Shown here piece after piece: positions 31,985 through 43,016 of a stretch of 64,000 nt of DNA. How positions within the stretch are numbered: the stretch's first letter is position 1; every line of letters begins with the position of its first letter. The position numbers were made by a program, and so were the translations under genes. Below the pieces are notes generated by a model. The model searched no databases. It was given only the letters and a program-made list of their open reading frames with translations, and was not told the origin of the DNA. Source of the DNA: Bipolaris cookei (Eukaryota; Ascomycota; Dothideomycetes; Pleosporales; Pleosporaceae); contig NRSV01000007.1 in assembly GCA_002286855.1 (NCBI GenBank), forward strand, positions 73,277 to 137,276, written 5' to 3'.

Positions 31985-34564
31985 ATGGTAAGCTGCTCGC
32001 GGCACTCTCCCCCATCCCCCCCAATGCTAACACCCTCATAGCAGGCCATGACACCCATCACCCCGCTAGAGCCGGGCATGGAAATGTTTGAAAGGGGAAA
32101 AGCATCATCCCTCTTCTCCGCTGCCCTGACGGCCCGCTCCTCGCTCGAGCGTCCGCTTTCTCACATCAGCGTTGCCTACACCGACATTGAAGACGACTCA
32201 AGCGAATTCGAGGAGTTCGGCGGCTCTTCTGTGCGTGTCCGTGTCCTGCTGAGTCTGTGCGTCGGTGCTAACAGCCTCCAGAGCGACAATAGACGAAGTC
32301 AAACAACAATATCAACATTTGAAGAAGTGACTACCCCAGGAGAAGACATCCGACCACAGTTTGCTTTCTGGCCAGAAACCAAGCCAGTAGAAGGTCCAAA
32401 GGGTCCGCATCTGTTTCGTGCTTCGCAGTCCTCGAATGAGTTTCCATACGATGATGCGCTGCAGCTGTCTCCCTTGCTGCCAAAGCAAACACCACTTCGC
32501 CAACAAACTGCATTCCGCGAAGCAACTCCAGAAACAATTGTCCCCCAAAAAGAGTACAACAACATCGCCCTCGCCGTAGCCCACCTTGACAATGCCGAAG
32601 TGCGTGCTTGGACTTCTCAAGACGTGGCTACCTGGATGTACCAGAATGGATTTGAAGACGACATCATTGATAAGTTCATCGGACACGACATCACGGGAGC
32701 CGTCCTCCTCGATATGCAGTTTGATGATCTAAAAGAGTTGGAGATCCAATCCTTTGGCAAAAGACATCAGCTGTGGAATCAGATCGACTCTCTCCGTACC
32801 GCAGAAGGTCTCGTCTCTCCAACCGCCCCTGCTGCCATCCCCACCCCGTTTGAAGACATCGAACGCCCTTGCAAAGAGGCAAGAAACAGATCAAAGAGCA
32901 AGGGTCGGAAAGCCAGTCGTCGTGACAAGTCGCGCGGCCGCAATCTAGGAGACGATCTCATCACACCTGCGCATTCCGTCTCGATTGTCGCAATTGAACA
33001 GCTACTGCCCAAACCTCACGTCTGCGCAAAGGGTGAACGGTGCTCCAAGTGGAAGAAGCAACAAAGACAGCTCGCTAGACTCCAGCAGGAACACGGCTTT
33101 CCCATATCTCCGGAAAAGGGCGGCCATATCTTCATTGCTGGCGATCCCGGCAACGCCCAAACTGCAAGCCATGCTGTCGAGAACGTTCACCGCCCCAACT
33201 CAGAATCCGCGCCCTCCGTTGTGGTCCCGTCTGTGGTTGCATCGTCCGACGTGCTAGGTCCTGGTCAACTACCAGACTTCTCCCTCCAAGATCTGCAAAA
33301 GTTTGAGCAACGCGACCCACAAGACAATGTACGGCAATTCCTCACCCTACAGGGCCAGCAACAACCTTACCAGACTGCTACTCCAATCGAAGCGCCTCCC
33401 ACCCCGCCAGCCGAGATATACCCACCCCGTCCATTCTTGGTGATACCACAGCAACAGTACTGCCCACAGGTTTCGGCCTTCTCCCCATCTACATCAGCAC
33501 ATACCACTAGGTCGTTCGAGCCATTCGCACACACACCTTCAACCCCAGCTCTCCACCCTCCAGAGTTCATGCCAGCGCCTCACTCAAACCTCAAGAGCCT
33601 TCCTAAATTGACCATTCCCCCGGCACGTGCAGTGTCTGTCCAGCCTGTCGGCAACCCACGTAGCGGTGCTCCGGTACACCAATACCTCGCACCGGACAAC
33701 GTCTTTTCACCTTGTAGGACAGCTTCACCGGGTGGGGTTTACCGATTCGGCACGCCTTTCTCCGAGATGGATGTACCTGTGACCGCCGTGCAACCAGAGC
33801 CTCTCAGCCGCGACACAAGCCAGTCCGTGCCCCCAAACATGCAGTACCAGCCCCAACTCCACAGGTCTGGCTCGCGTCACGACCGGCGACGCCCATCACT
33901 GCCCATGCCAGCGCTAGCTGAAGAGCGCGTGTTCAGCCCAACCGCCCACTCAGATGACGACACTTTGCGCGAAACCATCTTCGATGACTCAGTTAGCCCC
34001 GTTGACAGTGCCAGCTCATCACCGCTCAAAGCCACCAAGCCATTTGACATGGAGGCCCAGGACACCGTTGCACCTCTTCAAAAGGGTGGCTTCGTGTACA
34101 AGGGCGTCAACCACCATGGTTGGATGAAGAAGCGCCGGACCAAACTCTTGCGCCACGAATGGCAGGACCACCACTTCCGGCTCCAGGGCACGCTGCTGGC
34201 CATGCACCCCAATGAGCTTCCTTCGTCGTCTGCACTGCAAACCATTGATGTAGATGACTATGCTGTGGCATGCTCGTCGCTCGCTTCGAGCAAGCTCTCA
34301 AGCAAGCTCAGGGCCCTCAAGCTCTCTTCGAGCCATCACAAGGACAAGTCAGCTGCCAACGCGCCTGCTTTTGAGTTTCAGCTTGTGCCCACCGCTCCTG
34401 GCAAAGGCGATGTCAAGAAACTAATGCCTAACGGCAAGGTTCAACACTTTGCCGTCACTACCAAAGATCAGAGGATCGACTGGATGCGTGAGCTCATGTT
34501 GGCCAAAGCTTTGAAGGCCAAAAATGACGGCTATCAGGTCAATGTCAATGGTGCTAACATGTAG
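31985..34564 (+). CDS. SAM and PH domain protein, probable polarity/signalling scaffold
   Basis: Proposed exons are 31985-31987 (just ATG), 32042-32230 and 32282-34564, giving 824 residues. The first intron has a GTAAGC donor, a GCTAAC branch and an ATAG acceptor. If it is only a leader intron, translation starts at 32048. The second intron (51 bases, GTGCGT...GCTAAC...CCAG) is in frame, so its retention would add 17 residues. A SAM domain (WTSQDVATWMYQNGFEDD... HDITGAVLLDMQFDDLKEL) lies at about residues 164-230. A PH domain (GFVYKGVNHHGWMKKR... QHFAVTTKDQRIDWMREL) lies at about 664-808. The 430-residue middle is Pro/Ser/Gln-rich and disordered. This layout resembles Boi1/Boi2-type proteins of yeast polarity but lacks a visible SH3 domain. 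Confidence 0.85.
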
Positions 34565-37500
34565 GGTAGCCACGAGAATGTTTCTCGATTTTCCTTGAAG
34601 TTTATTTTTTTGATTTTTTTTGTCCCTTCCTTTGCAGCAAGCGAGCAGGCGAGTTTGATTTTCCTTCTTCTTTCAAGTTTCCAACGTTCTCCACTCTTGA
34701 AGTCTTTTTTTTACCCGCACACGTTGGTGAGCTGATCATGACCCGCTATTATACCCTTTTACGTTCTGTTTCTTTTCTTAGTACACATGTCTTGTTTTAT
34801 TTTTCTCGCGTTCCTTCTCTCTACATGCTTATTTTCAATGCATACATCTGAAGACTTTGAACGCTCAGCGGGGCCGCAAGGTCAGAGACGACATTTGGTT
34901 TTGGTTTTGGACATGGTTAATGTGTTGGAAAGGTTGCATGTGTGGGGGGTCATGCTTAGCACAGACATTTGCGCACTCATTTATTGGATATATTTGGGGC
35001 ATGGCAGATGTTTGTTGTTGCTGAAAAGCTACTGTTTATATCGAGATATTGAAGGTGAACGATGTTAGGTGGATGCCATGTAAGGAGAAGAGAGAGACAC
35101 CGTAGAAATCGAATATGGGTATTATAACGAATGAAATGACTTTACGACTTGTCTTTGTCTTGTGTGGTGAACTCTTCTTAGATTGCCTGCTACTGGACTT
35201 TTCTGTCTCATCACTAGATAGCTATCTTTGTTACTATTTAGAACGGCAACAATCATTTTGTCTCCACAGTTGTTCGTTGACTTGGACCTGTGCCACATAC
35301 TCACATAACCAGCCCCCAACTTCCTGGGCACAAAATAGAAACTGGATAAAAAGACACCAAAATACATCGATACTCATATCTTGGTGCCCAATAACCATCC
35401 ATGCATGGTACCTTGCATTCGGCCCCCTCCATCAATCTCTGTCGTACCACCCAACCCCCAACAAAAAAGACCACTAATTACCTCAATTTTGCCGTATCTC
35501 GCCCACCACCCCCGTAACCCCAAATCTGACCTAACACCCAAAATAAAACGCAACTTGACAAACGCGGCATCAACACACACGGCGCCCATCACACGTCCTA
35601 AGCGAACACCCTGCTCTCTTCCGATCCAAAGAGAAACGGGAGCGCGATATTTGTCATTACCCGATTCCGGGCCAGCGGTAACTTTGGCCTCATCCCGTCA
35701 CGCATTGACGGCGCTCGAAAGCATCCAGCCATGCCATCCCTCCCCTCATGCAACGAATGCGAGAACGAAAAGGCACAACAAGTACAAGAAGAGAAAAGCT
35801 GCAGTTATGTCTACAATACAAGTACTAAGGCTTCAAATTGTACCATGATTGCATAAATATTCTTATACTACACTATCGACCGGCAAACGCTTCGGACCGT
35901 ACGTACGTATTACTTTCTCAATTCCAACCTTGGCACTCGAAAAGACACCCCCAGCCCGTCTCTCGTCTCCACACCTCTCTCAATTCAATCAACTCATCTT
36001 GGCGCACTTTTAGCCCCCTCCTTCCCCTCCCTCCCCCCAATCTCTAGCCCACTTTTTTCCCTCTCTCTCTCTCTCTCTCTTCCTCTCGTTGATCCCGCTT
36101 AGCTTATTACAGCATGTCAAATAAAGTGCCAGGGTATATGCAGTATTTAGATTCAACGAACCCTTGGAGCCCTCTCGTGATGTTTTGAGTTCGGTTCGGG
36201 ACGGCGGGTCGTAGTAAAGCTTTTTGGTCGATGCGGGGGGTTTATTTTTTTTACTTTCTTAGGTTTGGGCTATGTAGCTATACTAGGGAAGCTATTACTA
36301 GAGCATTTAGTGTACCGGAATTTGTGTAGGCGAAAGAGGGGAAAGCGTTGGTGAGGTGGGTGAATTTGGGGAAGGATAAGCGGAGGAAGGGGGGGGGGGT
36401 TTTGTTTGACAAATTGGATAGAGTACGAGTTTTGGAGTGTGTTTTGTTGTGGATAATGCGGAAGCGGACACGGATGCGAGGGTGAGGTGTGATGAGGAGT
36501 AAGTATGGCTTTACTGGGGATTCATGCCTGAATGTGTGCAGGGGGAAGGTGGTTGCGTTGGTGAGGGTATTTGAGTTTCGAGGGTATTGTATGCTAGACA
36601 AGGCGTGGTTTAATGGCTGCGAAACAAAATGTGAGTTAATAAATACGATTCAAGATAATGGGAAAAAAATTACAACTTCCGACTCGTTGGGACATTAATG
36701 TTGTTCAGTAAGGGTTTCAAACGATGTCATGGCAGGTTCAGCATGAACTTTGTGGGTTCAATATGTATTACACACAGCCGGATTCATTTATCCGTATCCT
36801 AGCCCCACTGAAAGTTTAATCGCACACATCACCTTCGTCACCAATTTTCCGTGCCTTTCCGCTCCTCAGCCCGGGCCCTTCCGGTATGATCACCTTAATA
36901 TCAAAGTCACACGCTGTTTGTCCTTGCAGGCATCTCGGCTCAACTATAGCGAACATTTGAATGACAGCGGATACCTGCATGAACAAAGAGTGCTCTGTTG
37001 CTGGTGCAAAGCACCCTCAGAGATTGCAGCAGACGGTGGTACTGACAGCTGTCAGAATCGCTGTGTGTAGCGTAACATGCGAAGATATAGGTATGGGATC
37101 GGGATGTGATTGACCATGGTTACGGGTCGTGACGGTGTAATGGTGTTGATATTTGTTTGATTAATGGGATATGAACGTGTGTCACGACAATTGGTGTCAG
37201 GCGGTGCGGTACCGGAACAAGAGTGCCAGAAAGAGCCAATTGTCAGTTCAATTTAACGATTATTTCGAACTAAATGATGAAAATTGCCCATAAAATTCGT
37301 ATATGGAAGCAGTTGTGACTTTTTTATAATTTTCTTTGGTCAGGAGGCAGCCATCAAAGAGGCGATGTATACGTCGTCACCGAAAGTAGAAAATTTAATA
37401 CGATTCGACATGAGTTAAACTAACTAAGCGAAGGCTGTATATAAGAAGACAAACAACAATAAATTGCGTGACAAAAGACTAGCCCTCTTCCCAACATGTA

Positions 37501-37874
37501 TGGGCATTCTTCAGTACCGTAGATGCCAAAAACAAGAGGGATACCAGTCCTGCTCTGTACTAGATACCAGCCAAATGCTGGGTCATGCCACTGTATGTGG
37601 CATCGAAATGAAGAGCTTTCGAGTAATATACACTATGCGACGGATTGTTCACATGTTCCAACACAGGCGTCCAAACATGATAGGTAGAAATTGGAGGACG
37701 ATTGAGGTACCCGCCGAGTGTATCCAAAAGAATAGGAATTGGTGTGATAAAAAATATGAAATTACAAAAATTTTCGTGGCTTTTCACAATGACCTTTGGA
37801 GGTTGTTGACATTGACGAAATGCTTACTCCTCGAGGGCCTCACGCCTGCCATGGGGCATACCGTATGGACGTTT
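34565..37874. other. 3.3-kb gene-free stretch
   Basis: The left 500 bases, T-rich, are the 3' flank of the SAM-PH gene. Beyond it are C-rich and CT-rich blocks (35440-35620, 35930-36080) and an AT-richer part from 36600 on. Open frames up to 155 codons have no domain. I see no RNA gene. This stretch marks the change from core genes to the accessory island. Confidence 0.4.
36061..36080. repeat. (CT)10 dinucleotide run
   Basis: A perfect CT run inside a broader pyrimidine-rich tract, in non-coding sequence. Confidence 0.85.
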
Positions 37875-38132
37875 TTAGGCTTCTGACTCACGTTTCTCAG
37901 CGGCCATGCCATGGGGAAGGCCGATAGGGCGTGGCCAGGTTGGGAGTTGTGGCTCAGCTTCAGCTTCGCGCTTCTCAGCAGCCATACCGTGAGGGAGACC
38001 ATAAGGGCGTGGCCAGGTTGGGAGTTTTGGGTCAGCTTCGCGCTTCTCAGCGGCCTCGGCAGGCACTGTAAGTGCTGCACCGGAAACGGTAACTGCAAGG
38101 ATAGCGGAGGCGATAACAGCGTTGAATCTCAT
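37875..38132 (-). CDS. Secreted Kex2-processed repeat precursor, alpha-pheromone-like
   Basis: A single exon encodes 85 residues. Residues 1-20 (MRFNAVIASAILAVTVSGAA) form a signal peptide. Dibasic KR sites at residues 30-31, 54-55 and 80-81 cut the rest into two near-identical units. Each KR is followed by acidic/Ala dipeptides (EA, EAEA, ESEA), as trimmed by a Ste13-type dipeptidyl peptidase. The two cores are WPRPYGLPHG (residues 40-49) and WPRPIGLPHG (66-75), preceded by LPT and followed by MAAE. Signal peptide, KREAEA spacers and tandem W-initial cores are the architecture of fungal alpha-factor precursors. Trp1, Arg3 and Gly6 align with the Neurospora core WCRIHGQSCW, but both cysteines are absent. 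A Kex2-processed ribosomal-peptide (dikaritin-type) precursor is the alternative, though no tailoring genes are nearby. A TATA-like TTTAAATA lies about 130 bases upstream. Confidence 0.85.
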   Translation of the reverse strand: MRFNAVIASAILAVTVSGAALTVPAEAAEKREADPKLPTWPRPYGLPHGMAAEKREAEAEPQLPTWPRPIGLPHGMAAEKRESEA

Positions 38133-39018
38133 GGTGCAGAATTGGATTGCTTAGTCGTCCGATGTTGAAATTTGGAGGCGCAGATCGATTCGTAACCGAA
38201 TTGTTGACGGTGATCGTTGAGATTGTACTCGATGATGAGGGCAACATTGCTGAGAATCCACATTATTTAAACTCGAAAACGACAAAGGCATGTAGTGAGT
38301 CGCGAAGTTGATTGCTCCCAATAACATCAATAGACTCCATGGTCATCAATAGATTCACAAACAGTGGGGTCAATGGCTATTCAGGCAATACTAAACCGTC
38401 TGATCAGGTGAAGGAGAAGCCAAAAAAAGGGATCCCTCTTGATAGAAATGGGTGCGGACCAATAGAAAGAAAGTATCCATCAAAAAGAGACCGTTGAGAC
38501 CACATAGGCTTTCGATAGCGACGGATAGTCTGATTCCAGAATGCTCTTGCTAACCAGCAATGTATGGAGTGAGTATAATTCTTTCTGTCCCTTCACAATT
38601 CATGAAAGGGATTACTGTAGTTATCAAAGAAGCTATTGTGGTGGAGGTATGTCGTTGAGATTACCTTTTCTGGATCTGAATAACTTCAATAGAAACCGTG
38701 GGCTTGGGGCGAATCACGAGCACCCAACGTCAGCCCCACGACAGAGAGCCCCCTTTAGTCGAGATGTGACTAGGCTACTGGACCCCATCGATGGGTACGC
38801 TATAATTTTGGCGCAAGATCCAAACACTTGCGAATATTAAGGCGGTTCACTTACAGGATAGTCATGTGTGGAGAGTAACTACTGCACATATTAGCGTGAC
38901 GCTGGATATGTAAAGCCAAATCTGCAAAGAAAGCCAGTCATCGGAGATTATGAAACACAACCTGACATCTCCAGCCCAAGTAAGACGGTCCTCTGCACTC
39001 ATAACACGGATGCTCGAA
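38133..39018. other. Gene-free stretch between the peptide precursor and a transposon
   Basis: Contains the promoter of the minus-strand precursor gene. No coding frame with recognisable features is visible on either strand. Confidence 0.4.
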
Positions 39019-39020
39019 TA

Positions 39021-40882
39021 ACGTTTGGGACGGGCGAGTAACCGGGATGGGCGAGTAGCCGGGCATGCCAAGATCCCATCAACTTTGACTACTACACACA
39101 ATGTCTCAAACCAACAACGTACAAAACCCTTCAAAAGAATCTCAAGTACAGCTTGAATTAATAGCTATCCAAAGTAATGCGACACTTAGCGTTCCACGTG
39201 CTGCAGCAATCTACAGTGTGGCTGAAAGTACACTAAGACGAAGACGTGCTGGAAGGCTCTCTCGACAAGATTCCACACCCAACCCAATGAGACTCCTCGT
39301 GACATAAGAGGATATGATTTGTGACTATATTCTAGACCTTGAATGGCGAGGATTTCCAGTACGCCTCTCTACTGTCAAAGATCTAGCTGGTTCTTTGCTG
39401 GCTGCTCGCAACCGCGAGCCTGTTGGCCAAAACTGGGCTAAGTCCTTTGTAAAGCGTCGCCCAGAGCTTCGAACAAAGTTTAATCAAAATTAAGACTATA
39501 AGAGAGCTCTTTGTGAAGATCCTGAGCTTGTACAGGGCTGGTTCCGCCTTGTACAGAATACCAAAGCCAAGTATGGGATCCAGAACAACGACTTGTACAA
39601 TTTCAATGAGACTGGCTTCATGATGGGCATGCATAACTCATCAGCAGTAGTTACAGTCTCTGAGCGTTGATCAAAGCCAAAATCTTTACAGCAGGGCAAC
39701 AGGGAGTGGGTTACCAGCGTGGTTTGTGTCAGCGCAGCTGGCTGGGCGATCCCACCCTTTATCATCTTTCAAGGCAAGTACCACCTCTCTGCCTGGTACA
39801 AGGAGGATAGCCTACCTCGAGATTGGGTTCTTGTAGTGTCCAAGAATGGCTGGACAGCGAATGAGCTTGGCCTGAAGTGGTTGGAGCACTTTGACAGGCA
39901 TACGAAAGAGCGTAGTATTGGAGGCTATCATCTACTCATTCTTGACGGTCACGGGAGCCACAACTCGCTCGAGTTCCAGCAATACTGCAAGGAGGCAAAG
40001 ACTATCAATCTACGCATACCCCCGCACTCTTATCATCTACTACAGCCACTTGATGTGGACTGTTTTTCGCCTTTGAAGAGGGCGTATGGGTGCCAAGCCG
40101 AGGAGATGATGCGTAACGGGATAAACCACATGACGAAGATAGAGTTCCTCCCAGCCTTCCAGTAGGGCTATGGCAAGACTGTTACAAAGGAAAATATCTT
40201 AGGAGGGTTCTGAGGTGCTGGCTTAGTTCCACACGACCCAGAGGTGGTGATATCGAAGCTCGACGTCAAGCTACGGACGCCAACACCACCTGCTGCAGAA
40301 GATCTGCCCTGGCTGTCGCAAACTCCAAGAAATACCCTAGAATTAGGGTCGCAATCGACGCTAGTAAAGCAGAGGATTCAAAGGCATATAGACAGTTCAC
40401 CAACGTCTATGGTAGAGGCCTTTGAAAAGGTCTCAAAGGGAGCAGCTATTATCGCGCATAAGCTGGTGTTGGCGCAACGGGAGATAGCTCAGCTTAAGGC
40501 GGCAAATGAAGCCGCAACGCGACGAGAATCACATAGAAGAAAGCGGGTTCAGGAAGAGGGGACTTTAATAGTTGAAGATGGGGCGCGCTTAGCCGCTCTT
40601 CGAGACTTTGGCGCGCGTAATGATGGAGAGAAGGCAAAGAAGCAGAAGCGCGCTGAAGTGGGTGAACCATCTCAACGACGGTGTGGACGGTGCAATATGA
40701 CTGGGCATAACACACGAACATGTAAGAAAGTAATAGAAGTAGCCTCTGGATGATATCTCGTACCGCATTGCACTATATAGGCCCAAAGTGGGCTATTCTG
40801 GGCTATAATGTGGTAGTTTTGGTGTGGTCTTGGCAAAAGTGGACCGCGAACCCCGTGTGAACCGCGAACCCGTGAGGTACGT
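39021..40882 (+). mobile_element. Fot1/pogo-like (Tc1/mariner superfamily) DNA transposon, RIP-decayed
   Basis: An element of 1862 bases is bounded by TA at 39019-39020 and 40883-40884, the expected target duplication. Both ends begin with ACGT read inward, followed by imperfect inverted repeats that carry two tandem GC-rich subrepeats (GGGCGAGTA.CCGGG type on the left, ACCGCGAACCC type on the right). The interior holds one transposase frame. Size, TA target and transposase family match the Fot1 group of fungal transposons. The nonsense and catalytic-site changes show that it is inactive. Confidence 0.85.
39101..40753 (+). pseudogene. Fot1/pogo-like transposase with five in-frame stops
   Basis: One continuous frame of about 550 codons from MSQTNNVQNPS has no indels but stops at about 39305, 39491, 39668, 40163 and 40211, all explainable by C-to-T type changes (CAA, CAG or CGA to TAA, TAG or TGA). 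Domains in order are a psq-type helix-turn-helix (ATLSVPRAAAIYSVAESTLRRR), a CENP-B-like second helix-turn-helix (LEWRGFPVRLSTVKDLA) and a DDE endonuclease. The first catalytic Asp block reads NFNETGF instead of NFDETGF. The second, LILDGHGSH, and third, LLQPLDVDCFSPLK, are intact. The C-terminus has a CCHC zinc knuckle, CGRCNMTGHNTRTC. It cannot make active transposase. Confidence 0.9.
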
Positions 40883-41005
40883 TATTGCTTACTAGACGCC
40901 TGTTGCTAAAGAGCAGTTTGATGACAGAAGGAGATGTTAGATAGCTAGGCAATCCTCCAGCGGGCTCTTTTAGGGGAAAAGAAAATTTTCGACTATTTAG
41001 TTTGA

Positions 41006-41093
41006 AGAGTAACTCTCTAGTTTTAATGAGTAGCTCTCTCGTTCACTTTTAATGAGTCTTCCTCTCAAGTTTTAATGAGTAACTCTCTCAGGA
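41006..41093. repeat. Short tandem repeat, about 3.5 copies of a 24-base unit
   Basis: The motif TTTTAATGAGTAACTCTCTC recurs with small changes in unit length and sequence just downstream of the transposon and just upstream of the duplicated NACHT fragment. Non-coding. Confidence 0.7.
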
Positions 41094-41124
41094 ATTGTGT
41101 CTCTAGCAGCGCTATGTTCACCGA

Positions 41125-41333
41125 GGACAGCCCAGGCCTAGATGTCTGAAAGCGTGTTGCCCCATCACCAGCACATCAGCATCTCCACACAGAAGGACTC
41201 ACAAGCTTTTGTTGACTCGACAAGAGACGTGTACATCTTAGGTCGCGAGGGCCCGCAAGACATGCTGCATAGTTGTTGCATCTATCGTCCGCTACTAACA
41301 ACAATACTTAACAGATGCGTTGAAGAAAGCCGC
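41125..41333 (+). repeat. 209-bp perfect direct repeat, copy A
   Basis: Identical base for base to 48453-48661 by my reading, offset 7328. It covers the putative first exon and intron of a NACHT gene and ends abruptly: the sequence just downstream is only about three-quarters identical between copies. Confidence 0.95.
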
Positions 41334-41700
41334 CAGCGAATGCCGCAACGCGCTCTTCCTCACCAATCCCCACGTCGACTGCGAGCGCGTTATCAACGCG
41401 AAAGGCACGAGACTCGCAGGCACCTGCGAGTGGATCACACAAGATACGAAGTACTACACCTGGCTGAACGACGTTCGCAATAAGGACGACAACACACAGC
41501 TGCTGTGGATCTCAGGCGGGCCGGGCAAAAGGCAAGACAATGATGTCCGGCTTCCTGACAGAGGAGCTGGAGCGATACACAACGCGAATAGAGAATACCT
41601 TTGCAGCGCTAAGGACGAGAAGCGCAACACAGCTGTGGCGATGCTGCGCTGACTAGTGCATCAGATCGTCGCGAAGCAGCCGCAGCTGGTCTAGCAGCGC
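41142..41700 (+). pseudogene. NACHT-domain receptor fragment A
   Basis: A first frame (MSESVLPHHQHISIST...) precedes an intron-like segment ending CTACTAAC...TTAACAG. The next frame reads LKKAASECRNALFLTNPHVDCERV and CEWITQDTKYYTWLND, the region before the P-loop in fungal NACHT proteins. The Walker A stretch is broken: one extra A after GGPGK shifts the frame, so the expected GKT is lost. A second shift restores the frame at CSAKDEKRNTAVAMLR, but a TGA and a TAG follow. Nothing recognisable continues beyond about 41700, so this is a truncated, dead gene fragment. It shares its 5' part exactly with fragment B. Confidence 0.8.
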
Positions 41701-43016
41701 TGCCATATCTTTGAGACGCCAGAGTAAACGCAGCCTTGAATGATGACACCAAGGTTGCTTACATGTAGTCAGCCTCACTAAAAGCAATCCCGCTCGTATC
41801 CGATGCCGATGGGGGCTGCTATCGTAATCGCCATATCACATGCACGTTATGGATATGACTGGATTAGCCCTTCCCATTCCGTTAACTATAGTATCGCACC
41901 AAGTTCCTGCTCAAGATCCGTTGACGCCAACGCGATATATCTGCCTAAAGCGTTCGTTGAGTCGTTGATGTAGTTACGACTTATGTATTCTACAAGTTTG
42001 CCCATCATGCTAACTTTTCCCCGCAATCTTCTGACTGCTAGAAGTCTATCTTGCCACGTTGAACATAATCCTTTTACACACGCCCACTAGTTAGAACATT
42101 TCATTTTCCAGTTCCATTCGCTTAAGGAGGATGCCTAGACGAAGCTTGCTAACGTTCATTGGCGTGCATATGTACATTTTCCTGAACACCAGCATGGGCA
42201 AATCGAGACACGCAGACGGTCACGTCTTCAGTGAGTATGTATCGGCCTCACGCCGTGTAAGAGCCTACAGAAGAGGCTGAGGAACGCCGCGCCATCAGAC
42301 ACATGGATAGTGAGGCTTCAGACGCTGAGAACGCCATACAGTTGCCTGACAACGGCAAGTCCAAAGTGCCACAAAGAAGCAAGATTATGGTGCTGCGGCG
42401 AGACGCATTGTGACACGCGCATTCAAACGACATGCAGCAGCTGAGCCGCCATTTTATACAATCAACCCGTGTCGATAGAACTTAGCTGCAATAGCTTAAA
42501 GAGAGTTTCAGCAAGTAATCTCGTGATTGTAGCTATCACTGTGGTTTGCGCGCATCATTCGATCAATTAAGCACGTAGCAAGCACGGACATGGTAACGCT
42601 TCGCTTCACCCAAAAGTCCATGGTTCAATCGCAGAACTAAGGATCTATCCGCATGCACTGGATCATACAGCATCCGCTATGTATGCTGAATCGCAAATGT
42701 CCGACTTATTTTCTACGGTCAGCGAGAGCGTCAAAGGCCTAGCGCAGCCCCTCAGCAGCAAAATCCTAAGATGTTACAATCGGGAGCTTTCCTCAAGTCG
42801 TTTTGCTCAGACATCGCGATTCGTATTGAATCTTGTGTAGTCTTGGCAAAGACGAGCGGCTCGCCCGTGGGTTACACCGTCTGAAAATGCTAGTCTAGGT
42901 ATGTCCCCGTAGCAGTTAGCTTTGATCCGGTGGATCACTGATATGGTTCATAGCTTGCGCTAGCAAAACATGATATCGTGCGGGGGACATCTGACAGCTT
43001 GTATCCCCTATACAGA
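41701..43016. other. Decayed stretch between NACHT fragment A and the intact receptor gene
   Basis: No intact frame. The sequence at 42250-42440 reads as a charged peptide fragment (EEAEERRAIRHMDSEASDAENA) that I cannot place and that may be a remnant of a mobile element. The remainder is the 3' flank of the NACHT-WD40 gene. Confidence 0.4.

Noticed and set aside
37875..38132. Dikaritin (ustiloxin-type) biosynthetic cluster
   Set aside because: The precursor fits Kex2 processing, but no UstY-like oxidase, tyrosinase, P450 or transporter gene is visible in the window.
42585..42655. tRNA-like stretch with GGTTCAATC resembling a T-loop
   Set aside because: I could not form matching acceptor and anticodon stems, so it does not fold as a tRNA by eye.
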